From NCBI GenBank assembly GCA_041629655.1, contig JBFKMV010000092.1, positions 1 through 18,704 of the forward strand: a stretch of DNA of 18,704 nt. Direction: 5' to 3'. The notes under the pieces were generated by a model. The model had not been told where the DNA came from. It saw nothing but the letters and a program-made list of their open reading frames with translations, and did not search any database. A program made the position numbers and the translations under genes. Shown here piece after piece: positions 12,983 through 18,704 of this stretch. Every line of letters starts with the position of its first letter. Positions within the stretch are counted from its first letter, which is position 1. This DNA comes from JBFKMV01 sp041629655. GTDB lineage: Bacteria; Acidobacteriota; Polarisedimenticolia; Polarisedimenticolales; Polarisedimenticolaceae.

Positions 12983-13053
12983 GGTCAGGTCTCACGTTTC
13001 AACACGGCCGTCGGATCAAGCACTTGAAATGATGAAATGTCAGACCTGACCCC
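12983..13053. repeat. REPIN-like inverted pair E, next to tRNA-Asn
   Basis: GGTCAGGTCTCACGTTTCAA at 12983-13002 faces TGAAATGTCAGACCTGACCC (13033-13052). The inner sequence CACGGCCGTCGGA is shared with pair D. The right arm ends 4 bp before the 3' CCA end of the tRNA-Asn gene, so the repeat sits at the very edge of the island. Confidence 0.85.
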
Positions 13054-13057
13054 CTCT

Positions 13058-13102
13058 TGGCTGAGGCGGGTGGATTCGAACCACCATGACCGGATTAACA
13101 GT
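13058..13102 (-). repeat. Attachment-site direct repeat, right copy (3' half of tRNA-Asn)
   Basis: This is the functional-tRNA copy of the 45-bp repeat also found at 1705-1749 in the same orientation. The crossover must lie within it, between the anticodon loop and the 3' end. Confidence 0.85.
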
Positions 13103-13132
13103 CCGGCAGGTTGCCAGTTACCTCACACCTCA
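13058..13132 (-). tRNA. tRNA-Asn (anticodon GTT)
   Basis: This is a 75-nt gene including an encoded CCA. The acceptor stem TGAGGTG pairs with CGCCTCA (one G-T), with discriminator G. The D arm is AGGT-AACTGGCA-ACCT; the anticodon arm is CCGGA-CTGTTAA-TCCGG with anticodon GTT; the variable loop is TCAT; the T arm is GGTGG-TTCGAAT-CCACC. Its 3' 45 nt (13058-13102) are duplicated exactly at 1705-1749. It lies 20 bp downstream of the epimerase gene stop and may be transcribed with it. Confidence 0.96.
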
Positions 13133-13152
13133 GTGCGGACATAGGCCAGAAA

Positions 13153-14643
13153 CTACGCCGAATCCCCTGGCGTAGCAAGCTTTTGGCCGGCCGCTCGCGG
13201 CTCGCCGACCTGCCGGACGATCCCGCGCAGCATCCCGCCGAACACGCGGCCGTGGAGCGGGTAGATGCCGTACCAGTAGGCCAGCCCCGACAGCCCCACC
13301 GGGTCGAACTCGGCGGTCTGGCGGATGGTGGAGCCGTCGCCGCCGTCGTCCGGCCGCACCTCGAACTCGAGCCAGGCGCGGCCGGGCACCTTCATCTCCG
13401 CGGCCAGGCGCAGGCGGCGGTCGGGCTCGTAGGCCTCGACGCGCCAGAAGTCGAGGGCGTCGCCGACCGCGGGCGTCTCGGGGTCGCGGCGGCCGCGTCG
13501 CAGCCCCACACCCCCCAGCAGCAGGTCGATGAAGCCGCGCACGCGCCACAGCCAGTCGCCGTAATACCAGCCGCTCGCGCCGCCGATGCGGCGGATCGGC
13601 GCGAACGCGGCGGCGGGCGGCGCGTCGACGCGGGCCGTGCGCGAGTCGACCAGGCGCGCGCCGAACCGCACGCCGCCCCAGGTCCGGGGCTGCCCCGCCG
13701 ACGACAGGGCGTCGGACCAGCGCGTCGCGGCGAACTCGCGGTCCTCGTTGCGCATCGAGCGCTCGATCGCCTCGGCCAGTCCCATCGGACGGATCTCGAA
13801 CAGCTGCTTCGCCGTGTCGTCGCGGACCACGCTGGGGTGGCGGATCGACTCGATCAGCTTGCGCCCGACCCGCGCGTAGACCGGGGTGGTCAGGCCGAGC
13901 CACAGCGAAGACAGTCGCGGCGTCAGCAGCGGGAACGGGATGAACCAGCGTCGTAGGCCGCGGTTCCGCGCGTACTCGCGCATGATCCCGCCGTAGGACA
14001 CGCGGTCGGCCCCGCCGATCTCGAGCACGCGGTCCTGCGCGGGCAGGTCCAGCGCGCCGACCAGGTAGGCGACCAGATCCTCGATCGCGATCGGCTGGGC
14101 CTCGACCCGGACCCAGCTCGGGCAGATCATCACCGGCAGCCGTTCCACCAGCGCGCGGATCAGCTCGAACGACAGGCTGCCCGAGCCGAGCACGATCGAG
14201 GCGCGCAGCTCGATCGTCGGCACGCCGGAATCGCGGAGCACCTCGCCCGTCTCGTGACGGCTGCGCAGGTGCGGAGAGAGCTCTTCGTCGGGGTTGCCGA
14301 GGCCGCCGAGGTATACGATCTTGCGCACCCCGTTCGCGCGCGCCGCCCGGCCGAAGTTCTGCGCCCCGATGCGGTCCTGCTGCTCGAAGTCGCCGCGCGA
14401 GCCCATCGAGTGGACGAGGTAGTAGGCGGTGTCGATGCCCGCGAGCGCGGCCTGCAGCGAGGACGCGTCGAGCACGTCGCCCGCGACGACCGTCGTGTGT
14501 GGCCCGACGCGACCGCGCAACGCTTCCGGCCGGCGGGCCAGGCAGCGCACGGGGTGGCCGGTCCGCTCCAGCGCCTCGCGCAGCCGGCCCCCGACGTAGC
14601 CGGTCGCCCCGGTGAGCAGGATCGCGCCGTTCGTGGTTTCCAT
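13153..14643 (-). CDS. NAD(P)-binding epimerase/reductase (SDR-like) with C-terminal DUF2867-type domain
   Basis: From ATG at 14643 the product is 496 aa. The N-terminal half is a Rossmann fold of the atypical SDR/NmrA type: GATGYVGGRL (nucleotide-binding GxxGxxG, near residues 12-21), DVLDASSLQAAL, YYLVHSMG, and KIVYLGGLGNP. The C-terminal third (about 330-480) is a separate domain like DUF2867, with SGWYYGDWLWRVRGFIDLLL and DFWRVEAYEPDRRLRLAAEM. Proteins with this two-domain arrangement are widespread and mostly uncharacterised. The active-site Tyr-x-x-x-Lys of classical SDRs is not obvious, so catalysis is uncertain. ATG 14643 is preferred to the upstream 14697 start because AGGA precedes it and the protein begins right at the Rossmann strand. 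It is divergent from the MscS gene. Confidence 0.88.
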   Translation of the reverse strand: METTNGAILLTGATGYVGGRLREALERTGHPVRCLARRPEALRGRVGPHTTVVAGDVLDASSLQAALAGIDTAYYLVHSMGSRGDFEQQDRIGAQNFGRAARANGVRKIVYLGGLGNPDEELSPHLRSRHETGEVLRDSGVPTIELRASIVLGSGSLSFELIRALVERLPVMICPSWVRVEAQPIAIEDLVAYLVGALDLPAQDRVLEIGGADRVSYGGIMREYARNRGLRRWFIPFPLLTPRLSSLWLGLTTPVYARVGRKLIESIRHPSVVRDDTAKQLFEIRPMGLAEAIERSMRNEDREFAATRWSDALSSAGQPRTWGGVRFGARLVDSRTARVDAPPAAAFAPIRRIGGASGWYYGDWLWRVRGFIDLLLGGVGLRRGRRDPETPAVGDALDFWRVEAYEPDRRLRLAAEMKVPGRAWLEFEVRPDDGGDGSTIRQTAEFDPVGLSGLAYWYGIYPLHGRVFGGMLRGIVRQVGEPRAAGQKLATPGDSA

Positions 14644-14759
14644 CCCCTGAATCCTAGCCGCGCACGCTCCCGGGTTCCAGCGTAAACGGGTGTGCAAGAA
14701 TGGCGCGTTTGCCGGCGCGATCCCGCCGGAGCGATCCCACGAAGCTGACGAGGAGACCC

Positions 14760-15632
14760 ATGGACAAGATACTCGAATCGATCGACGTCTCGAAGCTCAC
14801 CACCGACGTGGTCGGGTTTTTGCCCCGCGTCGCCACGGCGCTGTTGATCTTCATCGGGTTCCTGCTGGTGTACCGCATCACGCGGCCCACGCTGGAGGGC
14901 GTGCTGAACCGCGCCAACTTCCACGAGGCGCTGGTCAGGCTGATCGTGCGCAACATCTACCGTTACGTGATGGTGATCGTCGGGCTGATCATGGCCGCCG
15001 ACCAGCTCGGCGTCAACATCGGCGCCGCGCTGGCCGGCATCGGCGTGGCGGGCATCGCGATCGGTTTCGCGGCCCAGGACTCGGTGGCCAACGTGATCTC
15101 GGGAATCCTGATCTTCTGGGACAAGCCGTTCGTCGTCGGCGACTGGATCGAGACCGAGGGCATGTTCGGCAAGGTCAACAACATCACGCTGCGCTCGACG
15201 CGGATCCGCACGCCCCGCAACACCTACGTGGTGATCCCGAACAAGAACATCATCGACGCCACGCTGGAGAACTACAGCAAGCACGGCGAGCTGCGCGTCG
15301 ACGTGCCGCTGGGCATCGCCTACAAGGAGAACATCCCCGAGGCGCGCCGGGTGCTGCTGGCGGCGGTCGACAAGCTGGACTGGCTGCGCAAGGACCCGCA
15401 GCCGGACGTGGTCGTCGAGGAGCTCGGCGGTTCCAGCGTCAATCTCAAGGTCCGCGTGTGGATCGACGACCCGGAGCAGCGCCAGAAGACGTTTTTCGCC
15501 ATGATGGAGGCCTGCAAGCTGGCCCTCGACGAGGCGGAGATCCAGATTCCGTTCCCGCACCTGCAGCTGTTCGTGGACAATGTCGAGGAGCCGGTGTGGA
15601 AACGCGCCGCCGAGCTGGCCGGCCGGGCCTGA
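14760..15632 (+). CDS. Small-conductance mechanosensitive channel, MscS family
   Basis: This 290-aa protein has three transmembrane segments (about 22-40, 62-82 and 87-118). The third is the Gly/Ala-rich pore helix AALAGIGVAGIAIGFAAQDS followed by VANVISGILIFWDKPFVVGD, the signature of MscS. The beta domain (about 119-180) and C-terminal alpha/beta domain ending IQIPFPHLQL are also present. MscS channels open when membrane tension rises and release osmolytes. The length is close to E. coli MscS, so this is the minimal form with no extra sensor domains. ATG at 14760 was chosen over 14700 because GAGGAG lies 6 nt upstream and the added residues would be a basic extension absent from the family. 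The GST-like gene follows 29 bp downstream, probably in one transcript. Confidence 0.95.
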   Translation: MDKILESIDVSKLTTDVVGFLPRVATALLIFIGFLLVYRITRPTLEGVLNRANFHEALVRLIVRNIYRYVMVIVGLIMAADQLGVNIGAALAGIGVAGIAIGFAAQDSVANVISGILIFWDKPFVVGDWIETEGMFGKVNNITLRSTRIRTPRNTYVVIPNKNIIDATLENYSKHGELRVDVPLGIAYKENIPEARRVLLAAVDKLDWLRKDPQPDVVVEELGGSSVNLKVRVWIDDPEQRQKTFFAMMEACKLALDEAEIQIPFPHLQLFVDNVEEPVWKRAAELAGRA

Positions 15633-15661
15633 GGCGAGTCGGGCCGTGAAGGGAGCATCCG

Positions 15662-16405
15662 ATGGTGATCGTGCTGTACCAGTTTCCGGGCGGTGACGGG
15701 TTGACCTCGGTCTCGCCGCCCTGTGTGCGGGTCGAGATGGCGCTCAAGCGCGTCGGGGCCGATTACAGGTCGGTGTACCTGAAGTCGTTCCGCGAGGCCC
15801 GCAAGTTCAGCGCCACCGGGCGGCTGCCGCTGCTGGAGATCGACGGCGAGCGCATCCCGGACTCGATCCAGATCCTGGACGAGCTGGAGCGGCGCTTTCC
15901 GGACGCCGGGCTGTCGCCCACGGACCCCGTCGCGCGGATGCGGGACCGGTTGTGGGAGCACTTCATCAACGACCACGTCTACTACCTCGGCTACTACATG
16001 CGCTGGATCTGGGACGAGGGGCGCGAGCGGTTGCTCGGCGCGATGCTGAAGAACGCGCCGTTCATGCTGCGGGCGCTGGCCCCGCCCGTGATGCGGCGCG
16101 AGACGGCGAAGCGCGCCCGCGCGGTCGGCATCGGCGGCAAGACCATCGAGCAGATCCGGCGCAGCTACGAGCGCGCCTTCGATCTGGTCGAGACCGGGCT
16201 GGCCGGGGGACCGTTCCTGGAGGGCCGCGACACGCCCGGCCGCGGCGACCTGGCCGTCGCCGCCACGCTGGGACAGGCCGGCTACCGCGACACGATGCCC
16301 GAGATGGAGCAGCGGGTTCGCGAGCGCACGGCGCTGCTCCAGCACGCCCGCAGCGTGTTCGAGGCCTGCTCGATGGAGTTGCCGCGCTGGCTCCAGCGCG
16401 GCTAG
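15662..16405 (+). CDS. Glutathione S-transferase-like protein
   Basis: This 247-aa protein has an N-terminal thioredoxin-like domain (about 1-80), with SPPCVRVEMALKRVGADY as helix 1 region, GRLPLLEIDGERIPDS as the cis-Pro (LP) and glutathione-binding D/E-S segment, and an all-helical C-terminal domain. It resembles the widespread GST-like proteins of metaxin/failed-axon type, with a long C-terminal helical region (RRETAKRARAVGIGGKTIEQ and following). A role in glutathione conjugation or reduction is family inference only; the catalytic residue is not certain, although Ser and Cys are both available near helix 1. AAGGGAG precedes the ATG. Its TAG stop overlaps the TAG of the convergent aldolase gene within CTAG (16402-16405). 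Confidence 0.85.
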   Translation: MVIVLYQFPGGDGLTSVSPPCVRVEMALKRVGADYRSVYLKSFREARKFSATGRLPLLEIDGERIPDSIQILDELERRFPDAGLSPTDPVARMRDRLWEHFINDHVYYLGYYMRWIWDEGRERLLGAMLKNAPFMLRALAPPVMRRETAKRARAVGIGGKTIEQIRRSYERAFDLVETGLAGGPFLEGRDTPGRGDLAVAATLGQAGYRDTMPEMEQRVRERTALLQHARSVFEACSMELPRWLQRG

Positions 16406-17034
16406 CGCGAGCGGACCGCGCCGAGCAAGGCCCGGGCCCGCGTCTCGATGGCGTCCCAGCGGCGCGCGCGGACGTCGGCGGCGTCGAACAGCGGCGCGAC
16501 GAAGCCGACCGCGTGCGCGCCCGCCTCCAGCCACGCCGCGGCGTTGGACTCGTCCACGCCGGCGGTCGGCACGATGCGCAGGAACGGTAGCGGCCCGAGG
16601 CAGGCGCGGACGTAGGCCGGCCCGATCCCGGGGGCCGGAAACAGCTTCTGCAGCGGCGCGCCGGCGCGGTGCGCCTCGAGCATCTCCGTCGGCGTGTGCG
16701 TGCCCGGCATCATCGCCACGCCGAGCCGTGTCGCCTCGGCGATCACGTCGCGGTCGACGACCGGGGAGACCAGAAAGCGCGCGCCACGCTCCACCGCCGC
16801 CTGCGCGTCCTCCACGCTCAGCACCGTACCGGCGCCGACGACGAGGTCGTCGCGCCGCGAGAACTCGGCGATCCGGTCCAGCGCCCCGGGAATGGTCAAC
16901 GTGAACTCGACGATCCTGAACCCGCCGCGGACCGCCGCCTCCATTGCGGGCGCGGCCGCATCCTCGGTGTCCGTGCGCAGGATCGCCGACGCCCGTTCCT
17001 CTCTCAGTCGCGTCACGAAGCTTTCCGGTTTCAT
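16402..17034 (-). CDS. eda: KDPG/KHG aldolase (2-dehydro-3-deoxy-phosphogluconate aldolase)
   Basis: This 210-aa protein, from ATG at 17034 (GAGGA upstream), has the whole class I aldolase barrel: SAILRTD, the E43 segment RIVEFTLTIPG, VGAGTVLS (66-73), FLVSPVVD, MMPGTHTPTEML, the Schiff-base segment PLQKLFPA (K130), and IVPTAGVD. The enzyme splits 2-keto-3-deoxy-6-phosphogluconate into pyruvate and glyceraldehyde-3-phosphate (Entner-Doudoroff pathway) and also acts on 4-hydroxy-2-oxoglutarate. In the E. coli enzyme an Arg follows four residues after the catalytic Glu (EVTLR); here that position is Thr (EFTLT), seen in many homologues, so the preferred substrate may differ. No edd or sugar-kinase gene is adjacent. 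Confidence 0.93.
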   Translation of the reverse strand: MKPESFVTRLREERASAILRTDTEDAAAPAMEAAVRGGFRIVEFTLTIPGALDRIAEFSRRDDLVVGAGTVLSVEDAQAAVERGARFLVSPVVDRDVIAEATRLGVAMMPGTHTPTEMLEAHRAGAPLQKLFPAPGIGPAYVRACLGPLPFLRIVPTAGVDESNAAAWLEAGAHAVGFVAPLFDAADVRARRWDAIETRARALLGAVRSR

Positions 17035-17132
17035 CGCTTGATCCTCGCCCGTCGCCCGCATGGTACGACAATCGCCCTTGTGTACCCCCGCAGTTTATGG
17101 ATTTCGTGCCTTTCCGGCGGTGCCGAAGGGAA

Positions 17133-17165
17133 ATCGGACAACGATGGTCTCTTGGGTTGCCCGAT
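17133..17165. promoter_or_regulatory. Imperfect inverted repeat upstream of the right cytochrome
   Basis: ATCGGACAAC (17133-17142) and GTTGCCCGAT (17156-17165) are inverted with 9 of 10 matches and a 13-bp spacer. The site lies about 115 bp before the cytochrome ATG and about 100 bp upstream of the divergent aldolase start, in their shared 246-bp intergenic region. It could be an operator; no clear promoter boxes are visible. Confidence 0.35.
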
Positions 17166-17280
17166 CTGCCGGTGTCGCTCCGCCCGATCTACGTACCATG
17201 AAAGATCGAACCGGGGGGCCGATCCATCACAGCTTGCGGTCGCTTCCGGGGCGCGGGATTCATCCGTGGAGGAGTTGACG

Positions 17281-18704
17281 ATGCAACGAGCGAACTCACC
17301 CGTCTTGCCGTCGATTGCCGGTTCGATCCTGGCCCTGATCGCGGTCGCGGTCCTGTCGCCCGCCCCCGTGTTGGCGTACGAGACCTACTCGGAGGACGGC
17401 GCAGGGAACTGCGTGACGTGCCACGGCGACTTCAGACAGTCGCCCTACACGTCGCTGTCCGACGGACAGAGCTGGGGTGACGACCTTCACGACGTGCACC
17501 GGCGCACCATGCTCAACTCCGACTGCAGCACCTGCCATCCCTCGGGCGGTTTCACGCCGGTGAGCCTCGGCAGCTCGGCCGGAGGGAACGGCCTGGCCCC
17601 GATCAGCTGCGTCGGCTGCCACGGCCGCGCCGAGGACGGCACGGGAAGCGGCAGTACCGGCTACGGCGCGGGACTCCGCCAGCATCATTTCCGAGCCGGT
17701 ATCGAAGCCTGCGTGGACTGCCACTCCGATGCCGATCCGGCCAACAAGACGGTCGTGGGCGAGCACGTCCTCCCGCCGTACTACGCGAACCCCGGCAACG
17801 ATCATCCCCTGATCCCGAACGATTCGTGCAACCCGGCACCCGGGTTCCCCGAGGACTTCGCCGCCACCACGCAAGGACTCGACAACGACGGCGACGACGC
17901 CTACGACGAGAACGACCCGGACTGCGCGGCGGCCGCCGTCTGCGGCAACGGGCTGGTCGAGGACGGCGAGGAGTGCGACGACGGGAACACCGTCGGCGGC
18001 GACTGCTGCTCGGCGGAGTGCGCGTTCGAGGCCGCCGGCTCGATCTGTGACGACGGCCAGTTCTGCACGCTGGAGGACGTCTGCGACGGCGCCGGGATCT
18101 GTAGCGGCGCCGTGCCGAACCCTTGCGACGACGGGGTCGGCTGTACCGAGGACCTGTGCAACGAGGCCGCCGACGTCTGCATCAACAACCCGATGGACGC
18201 GGCCTGCGACAACGGGCTGTTCTGCGACGGAACGGAGACCTGCGACGCCGTGCTGGACTGCCAGCCCGGGACGCCGGTCGATTGCGACGACGCGGACATC
18301 TGCACCGACGATGCGTGCAACGAGGACAGCAACGCCTGCGACAACGTGTTCGACCCGACCAACGACCCGTCGTGCGTGATCGCCGAGTGCGGCAACGGGG
18401 TCGTCGAGGAAGGGGAGCAGTGCGACGACGGGAACACCGTCGGCGGCGACTGCTGCTCGGCGGAGTGCGCCTTCGAGGCCGCCGGCGCGGCCTGCGACGA
18501 CGGCCAGTTCTGTACGCTGGAGGACGTCTGCGACGGTGCGGGCGTGTGTGGCGGCAGCGTGCCCAACACCTGCGACGACGGGGTCGGCTGCACAACCGAC
18601 TCCTGCGACGAGGCGGGGGATATCTGCGTCAACACGCCCGACGACGCGGCCTGCGACAACGGGCTGTTCTGCGACGGAACGGAGACCTGCGACGCCGTGC
18701 TGGA
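17281..18704 (+). CDS. Secreted tetraheme cytochrome with C-terminal Cys-rich (Myxococcus-type) repeats, partial
   Basis: The gene opens at ATG 17281 with GTGGAGGAG upstream and is still open at the window edge (474 codons seen). A Sec signal peptide (about 1-32, ending APVLA) is followed by YETYSEDG and four heme motifs: CVTCH (44-48), CSTCH (82-86), CVGCH (110-114) and CVDCH (144-148). GLDNDGDDAYDENDPDC (199-215) is the same calcium-binding-like motif as in the left cytochrome. From C221 onward the protein turns into disulfide-rich repeats beginning CGNGLVEDGEECDDGNTVGG, the Myxococcus Cys-rich/DUF4215 type found on exported surface proteins. The heme half probably carries electrons outside the inner membrane, while the Cys-rich half extends or anchors it at the surface. 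This is a paralogue of the protein at 570-1397. Confidence 0.92.
   Translation, partial: MQRANSPVLPSIAGSILALIAVAVLSPAPVLAYETYSEDGAGNCVTCHGDFRQSPYTSLSDGQSWGDDLHDVHRRTMLNSDCSTCHPSGGFTPVSLGSSAGGNGLAPISCVGCHGRAEDGTGSGSTGYGAGLRQHHFRAGIEACVDCHSDADPANKTVVGEHVLPPYYANPGNDHPLIPNDSCNPAPGFPEDFAATTQGLDNDGDDAYDENDPDCAAAAVCGNGLVEDGEECDDGNTVGGDCCSAECAFEAAGSICDDGQFCTLEDVCDGAGICSGAVPNPCDDGVGCTEDLCNEAADVCINNPMDAACDNGLFCDGTETCDAVLDCQPGTPVDCDDADICTDDACNEDSNACDNVFDPTNDPSCVIAECGNGVVEEGEQCDDGNTVGGDCCSAECAFEAAGAACDDGQFCTLEDVCDGAGVCGGSVPNTCDDGVGCTTDSCDEAGDICVNTPDDAACDNGLFCDGTETCDAVL
17941..18704 (+). repeat. 447-bp tandem repeat in the Cys-rich region
   Basis: The sequence from 17941 recurs from 18388 with a constant offset of 447 bp (149 codons): CGACGGGAACACCGTCGGCG matches exactly between copies, as does the block at 18205 and 18652. 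The first copy is complete (17941-18387); the second is cut by the window end after 317 bp. High nucleotide identity suggests recent duplication or gene conversion. Confidence 0.9.

Larger units (their letters stand above)
1705..13102. mobile_element. Putative genomic island integrated at tRNA-Asn (about 11.35 kb)
   Basis: The boundaries are the two copies of the 45-bp tRNA-Asn repeat, 11,353 bp apart. The content is accessory in character: two Ser/Thr kinases, an ECF sigma factor, a sortilin/BNR-repeat exported protein, a RAYT transposase, a TPR gene remnant, a toxin-antitoxin pair and all of the REP-like repeats I could find. No tyrosine or serine integrase, excisionase, relaxase or phage structural gene is recognisable. 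It is therefore either a decayed island, one mobilised in trans, or a segment that became duplicated next to a tRNA. The repeat is observed directly; integration is inferred. Confidence 0.6.

Noticed and set aside
11688..13053. Possible CRISPR array from repeated GGTCAGGTCT sequences
   Set aside because: The copies are kilobases apart, partly inverted and lack regular spacers; they fit REP/REPIN elements beside a RAYT.
14160..15560. 466-codon minus-strand frame over MscS and the epimerase start
   Set aside because: It is antisense to MscS and a frame shift of the epimerase; no motifs.
15320..17071. 583-codon minus-strand frame across the MscS, GST and aldolase region
   Set aside because: It is Arg/Gly/Ala-rich, antisense to two well-supported genes and out of frame with the aldolase; a high-GC shadow.
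17901..18659. 252-codon minus-strand Ser-rich frame opposite the Cys-rich repeats
   Set aside because: Its repetitive Ser/Gln/Pro composition is the complement of the Asp/Cys repeat codons.

Overview
The window is GC-rich, chromosomal-looking DNA from an uncultured-type bacterium. Eukaryote-like Ser/Thr kinases (one fused to TPRs, one beside an ECF sigma gene), a sortilin/BNR-repeat secreted protein, tetraheme c-type cytochromes and 'CGNG..E.GE.CDDGN' Cys-rich repeats together point to an Acidobacteriota- or Myxococcota-like organism. This assignment is inference from gene content only.

Layout. (1) Left flank, 1-1704: the N-terminal end of a serine beta-lactamase-type hydrolase and a secreted tetraheme cytochrome, both on the minus strand, then a stretch without genes. 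(2) A putative 11.35-kb island, 1705-13102, bounded by an exact 45-bp direct repeat. The right copy is the 3' half of an intact tRNA-Asn(GTT) gene and the left copy is an orphan 3' tRNA fragment followed by a hairpin terminator. The orientation is that expected for an element integrated into the 3' end of a tRNA. Inside are: a 1118-aa membrane Ser/Thr kinase with a TPR domain; a divergent sortilin/BNR-repeat secreted protein; a REP-associated tyrosine transposase (RAYT); a zinc-ribbon Ser/Thr kinase with a DUF4190-like membrane domain and its upstream ECF sigma factor; a truncated TPR remnant; and a MazEF-type toxin-antitoxin pair with a clear sigma70 promoter and operator-like palindrome. No integrase was found. 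(3) Right flank, 13058-18704: tRNA-Asn, an NAD(P)-binding DUF2867-type epimerase, an MscS channel, a GST-like protein, a KDPG/KHG aldolase, and the start of a second tetraheme cytochrome that continues into Cys-rich repeats and runs off the window.

The most unusual feature is a family of GGGTCAGGTCTnACATTTCA sequences, single or as inverted pairs (REPIN-like). They occur at 5563, 8508, 9408-9488, 11688-11755 and 12983-13053. I found them only inside the island, always between genes, where they bracket the RAYT, cut into a TPR gene and abut the tRNA. They divide the island into gene modules. The two cytochrome paralogues lie on opposite sides of the island and belong to the native flanks.
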